Below, piece by piece: positions 25,654 to 35,607 of a stretch of 35,607 nucleotides of DNA (the first letter of the stretch is position 1; every line of letters begins with the position of its first letter). The notes under the pieces are model-generated. The model was not told the DNA's origin. It worked only from the letters and a program-made list of their open reading frames with translations, and searched no databases. The stretch lies in the NCBI RefSeq assembly GCF_018780105.1, contig NZ_JADMKC010000017.1, positions 1 to 35,607 of the forward strand, in the 5' to 3' direction. The DNA comes from Thiobacillus sp. (lineage in GTDB: Bacteria; Pseudomonadota; Gammaproteobacteria; Burkholderiales; Thiobacillaceae). Both the position numbers and the translations under genes were made by a program.

Positions 25654-26997
25654 GTGGCAACCCATCCTGCGGCATCCGATCCGGTTGCGCCGGCCATCCT
25701 GGCGTGGTCCGGTCATCCTGATCTGGTTGGCTTGCAAGCCTCGAATCCGCAGCGTTATCCGGGTTTGTTTTTGAGTAGTGGCGATACCGGTTGGGACGTG
25801 CTGTTTGCGTTTCCGCAGGACGTCACCCGCATCGATTCTGCTGCTGGGCTGCAGCAGTTGCAGTTGCATCCGGCGATGCAATTGCAACCTGTCCCTCTTC
25901 TACATTCGCATCATGGTTTGCCATTTACCGGCGGCTGGCTGTGCGCATTGGCCTACGAACTCGGTGGTGCGTTCGAACCGAGTGTCGGACTGGCTGACGA
26001 CGCGGACTATCCGCTGGCGTGGCTGGCACGCATTCCCGCTGCGGTTCTGTTCGAGCGGAGCAGCGGGCGCTGCCTGCTGGTCGCCGAGCACGCGCACCGC
26101 GCGCTGCTGGATCAGCTGGCGCATGATCTCGCACAGTGTCCGTTCCGCGTGCCGGCTTTGCCCGAAATGCACGCACTGCATGAAGATGACCCCGCTGTTT
26201 TTCTGGCGAGGGTGGCGCAGATTCAGGATTACATCCGTGCCGGCGACGTGTTTCAGGTGAATCTGTCGCGTGGCTGGCAAGCCAGCTTCGACACGCAGGT
26301 TGCTCCGGCCGCCCTGTTTGCGCAGCTCATGTCGCGCAATCCTGCGCCCTTTTCCGCTTTGTTGCAGATGGACGATTGGGCGATCGTGAGCTCGTCGCCC
26401 GAACGGCTGGTGCGCCTGGATACGGATCGCCGGCTGGAAACCCGGCCGATTGCAGGGACTCACCCACGCAGCGAGGAGGGTGCGGAAGATGCCGCGTTGC
26501 GCGCGCGCCTGCAGGCGCACCCGAAGGAACGCGCCGAACACATCATGCTGGTCGATCTGGAACGCAACGATCTGGGCCGTGTGTGCGAAACCGGAACGGT
26601 GAAGGTGGATGCCCTGATGGAAATCGCCAGCTACCGGCATGTGCATCACATCGAATCGAGCGTGAGCGGAATTCTGCGCAAGGGCATGCGCGTATTCGAC
26701 GCCCTGCGGGCGGTGTTTCCGGGCGGAACCATCACCGGCTGCCCCAAGCTGCGCACCATGCAGATCATCCACGAGCTGGAGCAAACCCCGCGCCGCAGTT
26801 ACACCGGTAGTGTCGGTTACATCAATCGCGATGGCAGTTTCGACTTCAACATCCTGATCCGCAGTTTTCTGCTGCGCGGGCACGCGCTCAGCTTCCGCGC
26901 GGGTGCGGGCATTGTGGCGGACTCGGATGCGGCACGCGAACTGGACGAGACCCGCGCCAAGGCGCGTGGCCTGCTGCGCACGCTGGGGATGGCATGA
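25654..26997 (+). CDS. pabB: Aminodeoxychorismate synthase component I
   Basis: This enzyme of the chorismate-binding family makes 4-amino-4-deoxychorismate for folate. The conserved C-terminal half shows GDVFQVNLSRGW, SSPERL, then the motif PIAGT, then LVDLERNDLGRVCE, VSGILR, and FPGGTITGCPK, then YTGSVGY. E. coli PabB has Lys274 (PIKGT) at the place where this protein has Ala267, the anthranilate-synthase form; pabC immediately downstream argues for PabB. The start is uncertain: there is no early ATG. GTG 25654 gives 447 residues, close to E. coli PabB (453); a TTG at 25579, overlapping fabF by 41 nt, would give 472. Its stop overlaps the pabC ATG in ATGA. Confidence 0.88.
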   Translation: MATHPAASDPVAPAILAWSGHPDLVGLQASNPQRYPGLFLSSGDTGWDVLFAFPQDVTRIDSAAGLQQLQLHPAMQLQPVPLLHSHHGLPFTGGWLCALAYELGGAFEPSVGLADDADYPLAWLARIPAAVLFERSSGRCLLVAEHAHRALLDQLAHDLAQCPFRVPALPEMHALHEDDPAVFLARVAQIQDYIRAGDVFQVNLSRGWQASFDTQVAPAALFAQLMSRNPAPFSALLQMDDWAIVSSSPERLVRLDTDRRLETRPIAGTHPRSEEGAEDAALRARLQAHPKERAEHIMLVDLERNDLGRVCETGTVKVDALMEIASYRHVHHIESSVSGILRKGMRVFDALRAVFPGGTITGCPKLRTMQIIHELEQTPRRSYTGSVGYINRDGSFDFNILIRSFLLRGHALSFRAGAGIVADSDAARELDETRAKARGLLRTLGMA

Positions 26998-27797
26998 TCC
27001 GGGTCAATGGTCAGGCGATGGATTGCGTCAGCGCACAGGATCGTGGACTGGCCTATGGTGATGGCGTATTCCGCACGCTGCGCACCGAGGCTGGCCAGCC
27101 GCTCTGGTGGACCGACCATTACGCCAAGCTGGCGGCCGATTGCGCCGCCATGATGCTGGCTTGCCCGGACGAGGCCGCATTGCTCGCCGAGGTGCTTCAG
27201 GTGGCCGAGCCCGGGCAGGGCGTAGTCAAGATCATGCTGACGCGCGGCTTGAGTGCGCGCGGGTATGCCGTGCCGGCTGAATCCACGCCTACGTGCATTG
27301 TGATAGCGTCTGCGTTGCCGCAGCATGCCCGGAATGCTGAAGCCATTCAGGCGCGCTGGTGCCAGCTCAGGCTGGCGCGGCAGCCGAGGCTGGCAGGGAT
27401 CAAGCATTTGAACCGGCTGGAAAATGTCCTGGCGCGCGCCGAGTGGAACGATCCTGCGATACTGGAAGGCCTGTTGTGCGACGACAGCGGCGCAGTCGTC
27501 AGCGGCGTGATGAGCAATGTGTTGTGGGTGAAGGACGACGCACTCTTTACCCCCGACCTGGATCAGTGCGGCGTGGCGGGCGTGGCCCGGAAGCGGGTGC
27601 TGCGCGCGGCGGCACGCCTGGGGATCCGCACCCATAGCGGCCGCTTTTTGCCGGACGAACTCCTCGCCGCCGATGAGGTCATGATCTGCAACAGCCTGCT
27701 GGGCGTGCGCCGTCTGGCGCGCCTGGAAATGAAAATCTGGTCGCCTGCGGGCTGGACCTCAACCTTGAATGCCGCCTTGTATGAAGACGTGGATTAA
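26994..27797 (+). CDS. pabC: Aminodeoxychorismate lyase
   Basis: This 267-residue fold-type IV PLP enzyme splits aminodeoxychorismate into 4-aminobenzoate and pyruvate. It begins with the family segment RGLAYGDGVFRTLR; the PLP lysine is in GIKHLNRLENVLAR; EVMICNSLLGV lies near the end. Length fits PabC (E. coli 269). It overlaps pabB by 4 nt and mltG by 17 nt. A branched-chain or D-amino acid aminotransferase is the alternative within the fold, but the context favours PabC. Confidence 0.94.
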   Translation: MIRVNGQAMDCVSAQDRGLAYGDGVFRTLRTEAGQPLWWTDHYAKLAADCAAMMLACPDEAALLAEVLQVAEPGQGVVKIMLTRGLSARGYAVPAESTPTCIVIASALPQHARNAEAIQARWCQLRLARQPRLAGIKHLNRLENVLARAEWNDPAILEGLLCDDSGAVVSGVMSNVLWVKDDALFTPDLDQCGVAGVARKRVLRAAARLGIRTHSGRFLPDELLAADEVMICNSLLGVRRLARLEMKIWSPAGWTSTLNAALYEDVD

Positions 27798-28770
27798 GCG
27801 ACTGATCGTGTTGTCTGTACTGGTTGCGATGATGGGGGCAGGCGGACTCGCCTGGTATGCCAGACAGCCGCTGCAGATCGAAGTGTTGCCTACAACCGTC
27901 AATGTGACGCCGGGAACGAATTTGCGCCGCTTGAGCACGCAGCTCAAAAAGGACGGCGTGATCCGTAGCGCTTCAGCTTTCTGGCTGCTCGGACGCGTGC
28001 TGGGCAAAGGTAGCTCGCTGAAATCCGGCCTGTATACCCTGGATCAGCCGCTGACCCCGCTGGCGCTGTACGCCAAGTTCGAACAGGGCGACGTTTCACA
28101 GGCTATCGTGCAGTTCATTGAAGGCAGGAACTGGCGTGAAGTACGCGCAATACTTGCAGGCCAGACCCTGCTGAAGAACGACAGCGCGAGCCTGAGCGAC
28201 GCCGAGTTGATGCGTGCGATCGGTGCAACCGAGACTTATCCGGAAGGCTTGCTGTTTCCTGACACCTATTTTTATGCACCGCACACATCCGATCTCGACG
28301 TGCTGCGCCGCGCCTATCAATTGCAGCGCGAGAAGCTCCAGGCCGCCTGGGACAAGCGTGCGCCAGGCTTGCCCTATCGCACCCCGTACGAGGCCCTGAT
28401 CATGGCGTCCATCGTGGAAAAGGAAACCGGCGCGGCGTTTGAGCGGCCGCAAATTGCCGGGGTGTTCCTCAACCGGCTGCGGCTGGGTATGCGCCTGCAG
28501 ACCGATCCCACCGTGATTTATGGTCTCGGCGAGCGCTTTGACGGCAACCTGCGCAAGGCCGATCTGCTGCGCGACACGCCTTACAACACCTACACTCGCG
28601 CCGGGCTACCCCCGACGCCGATCGCGATGCCGAGCGAGGCTGCCATCATGGCCGCCCTGAACCCGGCTAAAACCAGCGCGCTGTATTTCGTCGCACGGGG
28701 TAACGGCACCCATGTTTTCTCCAGCACGCTCGAAGCCCATAATCGCGCGGTAAACCGCTACCAACGATGA
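27781..28770 (+). CDS. mltG: Endolytic murein transglycosylase MltG
   Basis: This 329-residue inner-membrane enzyme cleaves nascent glycan strands and helps terminate peptidoglycan chains. An N-terminal membrane segment (about 7-27, [18 protein letters not shown]) is followed by a LysM-like region and the YceG domain. Glu213 in SIVEKETG matches the E. coli catalytic Glu218. The later [23 protein letters not shown] and NGTHVFS segments are characteristic. I chose ATG 27781 (KTWIKRL, positive before the membrane segment); the open frame extends 4 residues upstream. It overlaps tmk by 4 nt. Confidence 0.96.
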   Translation: MKTWIKRLIVLSVLVAMMGAGGLAWYARQPLQIEVLPTTVNVTPGTNLRRLSTQLKKDGVIRSASAFWLLGRVLGKGSSLKSGLYTLDQPLTPLALYAKFEQGDVSQAIVQFIEGRNWREVRAILAGQTLLKNDSASLSDAELMRAIGATETYPEGLLFPDTYFYAPHTSDLDVLRRAYQLQREKLQAAWDKRAPGLPYRTPYEALIMASIVEKETGAAFERPQIAGVFLNRLRLGMRLQTDPTVIYGLGERFDGNLRKADLLRDTPYNTYTRAGLPPTPIAMPSEAAIMAALNPAKTSALYFVARGNGTHVFSSTLEAHNRAVNRYQR

Positions 28771-29381
28771 CCATGACCGGTAAATTCATCACCCTTGATG
28801 GCGTCGATGGCGCCGGAAAAAGCACCCACCTGGGCTTTGTCGCCGACTGGCTACGCCAGCAGGGAAAGGAAGTGATCGTCACGCGCGAGCCCGGCGGCAC
28901 GCCGCTGGGTGAAACCCTGCGGGAATTGCTGCTGCATCGCGAGATGGATGCGGACACTGAACTGTTGCTGATGTTCGCCGCGCGACAGGAGCACCTGGCC
29001 AAGTTGATCCTGCCCGCGTTGGCGCGCGGCGCCTGGGTGCTGTCCGACCGCTTCACTGACGCCAGCTACGCCTACCAGTGCGGTGGCCGGGGCATTGCGG
29101 TGGAACGCATCGCCGCGCTGGAGGCCTGGGTACAGCGAGGATTTGCGCCGGATCTCACCCTGTTGTTCGATGTGTCGCCGGAAGTCGCCGAGGCGCGGCG
29201 TTCCGCTGCTCGCGCAGCCGATCGCTTCGAGCGTGAGGCCGATTCGTTTTTTACCCGGGTGCGCGAGGCCTATCTGGTGCGGGCGAAAGCGGATCCCGGG
29301 CGCATCCGCGTGCTGGATGCGGGCCACAGCATTGCCGAGCTGCAAGCCGAAATCGGCCAGCTATTGCAGGGATTGATGTGA
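28767..29381 (+). CDS. tmk: Thymidylate kinase
   Basis: This 204-residue enzyme phosphorylates dTMP to dTDP. The P-loop is GVDGAGKST (12-20), the DR motif is [12 protein letters not shown], and the [11 protein letters not shown] segment contacts the nucleotide. The ATG is in the ATGA overlap with the mltG stop; a second ATG two codons later is possible. It overlaps holB by 4 nt (GTGA). The order mltG-tmk-holB is the conserved proteobacterial one. Confidence 0.96.
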   Translation: MTMTGKFITLDGVDGAGKSTHLGFVADWLRQQGKEVIVTREPGGTPLGETLRELLLHREMDADTELLLMFAARQEHLAKLILPALARGAWVLSDRFTDASYAYQCGGRGIAVERIAALEAWVQRGFAPDLTLLFDVSPEVAEARRSAARAADRFEREADSFFTRVREAYLVRAKADPGRIRVLDAGHSIAELQAEIGQLLQGLM

Positions 29382-30358
29382 ACGCACCCTATCCTTGGCT
29401 GGAGAGCGCATGGCTGCGTTTGCTGGCGACCCGGGCGCGTCCGGCGCAGGCCTTGCTGCTGGCCGGGCCGCGCGGCGTTGGCAAGGGCGCGCTGGCGCAG
29501 GCCTGGGCGCAAACCCTGCTGTGCGAAGCACCGCAGCCGGATGGTGCGGCCTGCGGTACGTGTGCAGCCTGTCACTGGTTCGAAGCGGGCACGCATCCGG
29601 ATTTTCATGTGCTGACCCTGCAGGAGAAAACCACCAAGGAAGGCGAAACGCGGATGGCCACCGCGATCGAAGTCGATCAGGCGCGCGAGGCGGTCGATTT
29701 CGTTCGCCTGTCGACCTATCGGGCGGGGAATCGCGTGGTTCTGGTCGACCCGGCGGACACCCTCAATATTGCCTCGGCCAACGCCTTGTTAAAGGTACTC
29801 GAAGAGCCGCCGTTAAATACCGTATTCGTGTTGGTCTCGGACCAGCCGCGGCGTTTGTTGCCGACCATCCGCAGCCGCTGCGCCCGTTTCGACATCGGTT
29901 TGCCTTCCGAGGCGCTGGCGGCGACATGGCTGGCCAGCCAGGGTGTGGTGGACGCGGCAAGTCTGCTGGCGCTGGCCGGGGGGGCGCCGCTAGATGCACA
30001 GGGCTGGGGCGGCGCTGAGCTGGAAGAGCGGCGCGGCGTGCTGGAAGGACTGGCGCGGCTGGATCAGCTGGACCCGGTGACCCTGGGCGAGCGCTGGAAA
30101 ACGCTTAGTCCGCAGACCTGGCACGCTGTGGTCTACAAGTGGCTGGGCGATTTACTGGCGGTAAAGTTGCAGGGCAAGGTGCGATTTAATCGCGATTTTT
30201 CCGGAGTGCTGGAACAGTTGGGGAAGCGGGCGGATCTGTCCGGATTGCTGGCGCTGGCCAGAACGCAGGCCGCCGAGGGCAGGACGCTGACGCATCCGCT
30301 CAATCGCAGCCTGCAGCTGCAGGCCTGGCTGATACAGTACCGACATATGTTCGATTGA
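29378..30358 (+). CDS. holB: DNA polymerase III subunit delta'
   Basis: This 326-residue subunit of the clamp loader should lack ATPase activity. A P-loop-like GPRGVGKGA (30-38) has Gly where the ATPase subunits have Thr/Ser. A zinc site uses Cys49, Cys59, Cys62 and Cys65. LLKVLEEPP and IRSRC are conserved clamp-loader segments. The start is a GTG in the GTGA overlap with tmk; no ATG is near. pilZ follows after a 38-nt gap. Together with dnaE in this window, it is one of two replisome genes. Confidence 0.94.
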   Translation: MNAPYPWLESAWLRLLATRARPAQALLLAGPRGVGKGALAQAWAQTLLCEAPQPDGAACGTCAACHWFEAGTHPDFHVLTLQEKTTKEGETRMATAIEVDQAREAVDFVRLSTYRAGNRVVLVDPADTLNIASANALLKVLEEPPLNTVFVLVSDQPRRLLPTIRSRCARFDIGLPSEALAATWLASQGVVDAASLLALAGGAPLDAQGWGGAELEERRGVLEGLARLDQLDPVTLGERWKTLSPQTWHAVVYKWLGDLLAVKLQGKVRFNRDFSGVLEQLGKRADLSGLLALARTQAAEGRTLTHPLNRSLQLQAWLIQYRHMFD

Positions 30359-30396
30359 AGAGTTACATTGAAAAAAAACAGCGAAGAGAAACGATC

Positions 30397-30768
30397 ATGA
30401 GTGCAATCCCAAACGATGTGACAGGACAGGTTCGGCCCGGTGTGCTGTCCCTCTCGATCAAGGAAAAATCAGCCTTGTTCGCGGCCTTCATGCCTTTCAT
30501 CAAGGGCGGCGGCTTGTTCATCCCGACCAATAAAACCTACAAGATGGGCGAAGACGTGTTCATGCTGCTGACGCTGATGGACGATCCGGCCAAGTTGCCG
30601 GTGTCCGGCAAGGTGGTGTGGGTAACACCAGTGGGTTCGCATGGCGGTCGCACCCAGGGCGTGGGCGTGCAGTTCGCACCGAACGATAGCGGCCGGGCCG
30701 CGCAAAAGAAAATTGAAGGCTTTCTCGGCGGTTCGTTAAAATCACTGCGTCCCACGCACACCATGTAG
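30397..30768 (+). CDS. pilZ: Type IV pilus assembly protein PilZ
   Basis: This 123-residue cytosolic protein is the small single-domain PilZ required for type IV pilus biogenesis. VSGKVVWVTP and TQGVGVQF fit the beta-barrel. It lacks the N-terminal RxxxR motif needed to bind c-di-GMP, as do the pilus-type PilZ proteins of Pseudomonas and Xanthomonas, so it probably acts by protein contact with PilB/FimX-type partners. I chose ATG 30397; the open frame upstream to 30355 overlaps holB. A purine-rich GAAGAGA lies upstream. The order holB-pilZ-tatD is the same as in Pseudomonas. No other pilus genes are in the window. Confidence 0.92.
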   Translation: MSAIPNDVTGQVRPGVLSLSIKEKSALFAAFMPFIKGGGLFIPTNKTYKMGEDVFMLLTLMDDPAKLPVSGKVVWVTPVGSHGGRTQGVGVQFAPNDSGRAAQKKIEGFLGGSLKSLRPTHTM

Positions 30769-30851
30769 GACAGGCGCAGTTCATTTACAAGCGCGGCGCC
30801 TGTCCCTTGCATAGCCATGGCGCCTGCAAGGGGCTTGTATCTTGTAAATGA
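30768..30851 (+). promoter_or_regulatory. Nested inverted repeats in the pilZ-tatD gap
   Basis: Three exact stems can form. A: GGACAGGCGC (30768-30777) with GCGCCTGTCC (30796-30805). B: TCATTTACAAG (30781-30791) with CTTGTAAATGA (30841-30851). C: CCCTTGCA (30804-30811) with TGCAAGGG (30825-30832). B encloses C, while A and B cross, so they are alternatives or a pseudoknot. GGCGCCTG occurs twice (30795, 30819), so stem A could slide. No T-run follows. The block ends 16 nt before the tatD ATG. Confidence 0.55.
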
Positions 30852-30867
30852 GCCTTGGTCCTGATCC

Positions 30868-31635
30868 ATGTACATCGATTCGCACTGCCACATCAATTTC
30901 CCCGATTTTTCCGGCAAGCTGCCGCAGCTGTTCGAGCTGATGCAGGCCAACGCGGTGAGCCACGCCTTGTGCATCAGCGTGGAGCTGGAAAAGTTTCCCG
31001 AGATTCGCCAGCTTGCCGAGACCTACCCGAACGTGTATGCCTCGGTCGGCGTGCACCCCGATCACGAAGAATGTACCGAGCCCACGGTCGATGAGCTGGT
31101 CGCGCTGGCAGACCATCCCAAAGTCGTGGCGATTGGCGAAACCGGACTGGATTATTTTCGCCTGACGGGCGATCTGGAGTGGCAGCGCGAACGCTTCCGC
31201 ACCCATATCCGCGCCGCACGGCTGACGCACAAACCCCTGGTGATCCATACGCGCGCCGCGGCTGACGACACGTTGCGCATCATGCGCGAGGAGCGGGCAG
31301 GCGAGGCGGGCGGGGTGATGCACTGCTTTACCGAAAGCCTGGCAGTGGCCGAAGCAGCCATCGAGCTGGGCTTTTATATTTCGTTTTCCGGCATCGTGAC
31401 GTTCAAGAACGCCGTGGCCCTGCGTGAAGTCGCCGCGGCGATTCCGCTGGATCGCATGCTGATCGAGACCGACTCACCGTATCTGGCGCCGGTCCCGCAT
31501 CGCGGCCAGACCAATCAGCCTGGCTATGTCAAACACGTGGCAGAAGAGATCGCGCGGGTGCGTGGCAGCACCCCCGAAGCCATAGGCGCAGCCACCAGTG
31601 AGAATTTCTTCCGCCTGTTTGCGGCCGCTGTCTGA
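30868..31635 (+). CDS. tatD: TatD family metal-dependent hydrolase
   Basis: This 255-residue TIM-barrel nuclease is of the TatD/YcfH family. Metal ligands are seen in DSHCHI (His6, His8), GETGLDY, VIHTR, MHCF and ETDSPYL. Members act as 3'-5' DNases or D-aminoacyl-tRNA-related hydrolases; YcfH is the member encoded after holB in E. coli. Length is normal (265). The ATG has no strong Shine-Dalgarno and is preceded by the nested inverted repeats, which could affect its expression. It converges with dnaJ with a 12-nt gap. Confidence 0.95.
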   Translation: MYIDSHCHINFPDFSGKLPQLFELMQANAVSHALCISVELEKFPEIRQLAETYPNVYASVGVHPDHEECTEPTVDELVALADHPKVVAIGETGLDYFRLTGDLEWQRERFRTHIRAARLTHKPLVIHTRAAADDTLRIMREERAGEAGGVMHCFTESLAVAEAAIELGFYISFSGIVTFKNAVALREVAAAIPLDRMLIETDSPYLAPVPHRGQTNQPGYVKHVAEEIARVRGSTPEAIGAATSENFFRLFAAAV

Positions 31636-31636
31636 G

Positions 31637-31661
31637 TCTTCAGTCGATCACGAACTGAAGA
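31637..31661. other. Hairpin between tatD and dnaJ ends
   Basis: TCTTCAGT (31637-31644) and ACTGAAGA (31654-31661) form an 8-bp stem with a 9-nt loop that includes the dnaJ stop codon. It lies at a convergent gene junction, but no T-run follows on either strand, so a role as intrinsic terminator is weak. Confidence 0.35.
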
Positions 31662-32769
31662 AAGACTTCACCTTGTCCATGAAGGACTGCGCGCGCGGGT
31701 TGTTGTTGCGCCCCGAGCTCAGTGTGTCGAATTCGCGCAGCAGCTCGCGCTGACGCTCCGACAGGTTCACCGGCGTTTCCACTTGCATGTGGCACATCAG
31801 GTCGCCGGGCGCCTGGCTGCGCACTCCCTTGATGCCTTTGCCGCGCAGACGGAACACCTTGCCGGTTTGCGTTTCGGGCGGAATCTTGATTTTGGCGTGG
31901 CTGTCCAGCGTCGGGATTTCAACCTCGCCGCCTAAAGCTGCCGTGGCGAAACTGATCGGCATTTCGCAATGCAGATCATCGCCATCGCGCTTGAAGACAG
32001 CGTGCTCCTTCAGCTGGATCACCACGTACAAATCGCCGGCCGGGCCGCCGTTGACGCCGGCTTCACCTTCACCGCCGAGGCGGATGCGATCGCCGTTGTC
32101 GACCCCGGCCGGGATCTTGACCGACAGGGTCTTGTGTTTTTTGACCCGGCCTTCGCCATGACACGCCGTGCAGGGATCGCTCACCATCTTGCCGCTGCCG
32201 CCGCAACGCGGGCAGGTTTGCTGCACCGAGAAAAAGCCCTGCTGGATGCGCACCTGGCCATGGCCGCCGCAGGTGGTGCAGGTGGTAGGCGTGGTGCCGG
32301 GTTTGGCGCCGCTGCCGTGGCAGACCCCGCATTCTTCCAAGGTCGGGATGCGAATCTTGGTTTCGGTGCCGCGCGCGGCTTCTTCCAGACCGATTTCCAG
32401 GTTGTAGCGCAGGTCGGCGCCGCGGTAGACGCGGTCGTGGCGGTTGCCGCCGCCCCCGCCGAAGATGTCGCCGAAAATGTCGGAAAAGGCATCGGAAAAC
32501 CCGCTGCCGCCGCCAAATCCGCCGCCGCCCATGCCGGCTTGCTGGTCGACGCCGGCGTGGCCAAACTGGTCATAGGCGGCACGCTTGTCCGAGTCGGACA
32601 GGACTTCGTAGGCGAGCTTGGCCTCCTTGAATTTCTCCTCCGCGCCCTTGTCGTCCGGGTTGCGGTCAGGATGGTGTTTCATGGCCAGCTTGCGATAGGC
32701 CTTCTTGATTTCTTCGTCCGAGGCGTTTTTGGCGACGCCGAGGATTTCGTAGTAGTCGCGTTTTGACAT
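31648..32769 (-). CDS. dnaJ: Chaperone DnaJ (Hsp40)
   Basis: This 373-residue co-chaperone stimulates DnaK ATPase and delivers substrates. The J domain (1-70) has the HPD in [10 protein letters not shown] Gly/Phe-rich region follows ([17 protein letters not shown]). Four CxxCxGxG-type zinc motifs come next ([32 protein letters not shown]), then the C-terminal substrate domains. Full-length class A type. It is separated from dnaK by 109 nt of a 7-bp tandem-repeat palindrome, which could reduce dnaJ expression compared with dnaK. The ATG has no strong Shine-Dalgarno; the repeat runs to within 5 nt of it. Confidence 0.97.
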   Translation of the reverse strand: MSKRDYYEILGVAKNASDEEIKKAYRKLAMKHHPDRNPDDKGAEEKFKEAKLAYEVLSDSDKRAAYDQFGHAGVDQQAGMGGGGFGGGSGFSDAFSDIFGDIFGGGGGNRHDRVYRGADLRYNLEIGLEEAARGTETKIRIPTLEECGVCHGSGAKPGTTPTTCTTCGGHGQVRIQQGFFSVQQTCPRCGGSGKMVSDPCTACHGEGRVKKHKTLSVKIPAGVDNGDRIRLGGEGEAGVNGGPAGDLYVVIQLKEHAVFKRDGDDLHCEMPISFATAALGGEVEIPTLDSHAKIKIPPETQTGKVFRLRGKGIKGVRSQAPGDLMCHMQVETPVNLSERQRELLREFDTLSSGRNNNPRAQSFMDKVKSFFSS

Positions 32770-32773
32770 GGTG

Positions 32774-32878
32774 GTGAGCGGTTAGCGGTGAGCAGTGAAC
32801 GGTAAGAAGTGAGCCGGAGAAACAGCAAGCGGTGAGCGATTTTCACCGCTCACCGCTTGCTGCTCACCGTTTACCCGC

Positions 32879-32881
<3 letters not shown>
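32774..32881. repeat. Palindromic array of 7-bp tandem repeats between dnaK and dnaJ
   Basis: Six units of consensus GTGAGCG lie head-to-tail at 32774-32815. After a short break two more follow (GCAAGCG, GTGAGCG; 32825-32838). Then five units in inverse orientation run to 32881 (CGCTCAC, CGCTTGC, TGCTCAC, CGTTTAC, CCGCTTA). The centre forms a perfect 15-bp hairpin, 32824-32838 with 32847-32861 and an 8-nt loop. The dnaK stop codon is in the last unit. The block lies inside the grpE-dnaK-dnaJ transcript. Confidence 0.75.
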
Positions 32882-34789
<1,908 letters not shown>

Positions 34790-34875
34790 GATGCGTTCCT
34801 TCTAAAAAGTATTTGAATGCGTTGATATGTGGGGAGAATTGCGCCCGTTTCAATAGCGGTGGCGCGTCCGATCGT

Positions 34876-35403
34876 TCAATCTTTGCCTTTTGCCACCATG
34901 ACCAGCGCCGGGCGCAGGGTGCGCTCGTGCAGGCGATAGCCTTTTTGCAGCACGGTGACCACGGTGTTGGCGGGCTGATCGGATTCGATCATCTGGATGG
35001 CCTGATGCTGATGCGGGTCGAATTTTTCGCCGACCGGGTTGATCTCATTCAGGTTGAACTTGCCGAACGCCGCGACTAGTTGTTTCAGCGTCAGCTCGAC
35101 GCCGTCCTTCATGTTTTCCACGCTGGGGGATTCGACGGTGAGTGCCGCTTCCAGGCTGTCTTTGACCGCCATGAGTTCGTTGGCGAAGTTTTCCACCGCG
35201 AACTTGCGCGCCTTGTCGACATCGTCCGCCGCGCGGCGTCGCATGTTCTCGGTTTCGGCCTTGGCGCGCAGCCAGGCATCGTGGTGTTCGGCTGCGACAA
35301 GCTCTGACGCTTTCAGCATTTCTTCCAGGCTGGGCATGGTTTCCTTGGTGTGCGCTGTCGGCGCGGCGGCAGCTTCTGCGTTGTTTTCGATGTTGTCCTG
35401 CAT
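34876..35403 (-). CDS. grpE: Nucleotide exchange factor GrpE
   Basis: This 175-residue protein releases ADP from DnaK. The order is an acidic, Ala-rich N-terminus, a long helix (residues 40-90, [16 protein letters not shown], typical of the dimeric coiled coil), and the beta wing with [15 protein letters not shown] and [18 protein letters not shown] near the end. I chose ATG 35403 because GGGAG lies 5 nt upstream; the open frame to 35457 would run into the promoter. It is the first gene of grpE-dnaK-dnaJ. Confidence 0.96.
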   Translation of the reverse strand: MQDNIENNAEAAAAPTAHTKETMPSLEEMLKASELVAAEHHDAWLRAKAETENMRRRAADDVDKARKFAVENFANELMAVKDSLEAALTVESPSVENMKDGVELTLKQLVAAFGKFNLNEINPVGEKFDPHQHQAIQMIESDQPANTVVTVLQKGYRLHERTLRPALVMVAKGKD

Positions 35404-35430
35404 ATGAACTCCCAGTTGATTCTGGCCAGC

Positions 35431-35458
35431 AAATGGGGGTGGGCGGGCGGGATTCAAG
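35431..35458 (-). promoter_or_regulatory. Sigma-32 heat-shock promoter of grpE-dnaK-dnaJ
   Basis: On the minus strand CTTGAAT (35458-35452) and CCCCATTT (35438-35431) are 13 bp apart. This fits the RpoH consensus CTTGAAA-N11-16-CCCCATnT with one mismatch. Transcription would begin about 20 nt upstream of the grpE ATG. No CIRCE (HrcA) inverted repeat is seen, so control appears to be by sigma-32 alone. Confidence 0.85.
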
Positions 35459-35513
35459 AGGCGAGTATCAACTTTTTCATGCGCCCGGAAGGGTTAATCG
35501 GGTTAACTTCAGA

Positions 35514-35542
35514 TTGCTGTGGGGAGGCGCTTCCGGTATGAT
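35514..35542 (+). promoter_or_regulatory. Promoter of tRNA-Ser(GGA)
   Basis: TTGCTG (35514-35519) and TATGAT (35537-35542, 5/6 match) are separated by 17 bp. The start would be near 35549, about 5 nt before the mature tRNA. This promoter is divergent from the grpE promoter; the DNA between holds a short GGGTTAA repeat (35491-35506) of unknown role. Confidence 0.6.
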
Positions 35543-35553
35543 GCCGGGCTCCC

Positions 35554-35607
35554 GGAGAGGTGGATGAGCGGTTTAAGTCGCACGCCTGGAAAGCGTGTTT
35601 AGGATAA
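35554..35607 (+). tRNA. tRNA-Ser (anticodon GGA), 5' part
   Basis: The sequence from GGAGAGG covers the acceptor 5' strand, D-arm (GATGAGCGGTTTAAGTC) and anticodon arm. The stem CACGC/GCGTG has the loop CTGGAAA, giving anticodon GGA (35588-35590) for UCC/UCU. The window ends in the variable arm, so the 3' half is missing. Confidence 0.92.

Noticed and set aside
30397..30768. c-di-GMP receptor function for PilZ
   Set aside because: The RxxxR binding motif is absent, as in pilus-type PilZ proteins.

Overview
The window is about 35.6 kb of GC-rich chromosome. Its gene order is the conserved proteobacterial backbone yceF / yceD-rpmF-plsX-fabHDG-acpP-fabF / pabC-mltG-tmk-holB-tatD. Insertions in that backbone (a two-subunit pyruvate carboxylase, pabB, pilZ), TTG/GTG starts and the protein sequences suggest a betaproteobacterium, perhaps related to Thiobacillus or other Nitrosomonadales. 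That placement is inference from memory of families; no search was run. I see no phage, transposase, integrase or CRISPR array, so most genes are housekeeping.

Layout. (1) 1-3768: the tail of an unidentified gene, a strong terminator, dnaE (replicative polymerase), then a promoter/operator/terminator arrangement that may encode a ~98-nt small RNA. (2) 7113-3792, minus strand: a CDGSH iron-sulfur protein, a DUF924 protein, metG and acyP, closely spaced. (3) 7200-8490: a Rieske oxygenase behind a leader with three hairpins. (4) 8515-8815: a decayed GGDEF remnant. (5) 8925-11627: a P2A-type cation ATPase of the Pmr1/SPCA kind. (6) 11639-14693: an exported protein, tRNA-Ser(UGA), an unassigned 503-residue protein and a zinc-ribbon Nudix hydrolase. 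(7) 19355-14781, minus strand: pycA-pycB-yceF and an RsmI-like methyltransferase. (8) 19409-31635, plus strand: the fatty-acid/phospholipid cluster led by yceD, then pabB-pabC-mltG-tmk-holB-pilZ-tatD, with many 1-17 nt overlaps that suggest translational coupling. (9) 35458-31648, minus strand: the heat-shock operon grpE-dnaK-dnaJ behind a clear sigma-32 promoter. (10) 35514 to the end: promoter and 5' part of tRNA-Ser(GGA).

How the parts work together. Pyruvate carboxylase (oxaloacetate supply) is divergent from the fatty-acid cluster, which runs from phosphate acyl transfer (PlsX) through initiation (FabH, FabD), reduction (FabG), carrier (AcpP) and elongation (FabF). It continues into folate (pabBC), cell-wall (mltG) and replication (tmk, holB) genes. 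The least explained signals are non-coding: the sRNA candidate after dnaE, the Rieske leader, three GTGTTTGATC copies before plsX, the nested inverted repeats between pilZ and tatD, and a palindromic array of 7-bp repeats between dnaK and dnaJ. A dispersed GC-rich repeat is also translated in frame inside MetG.
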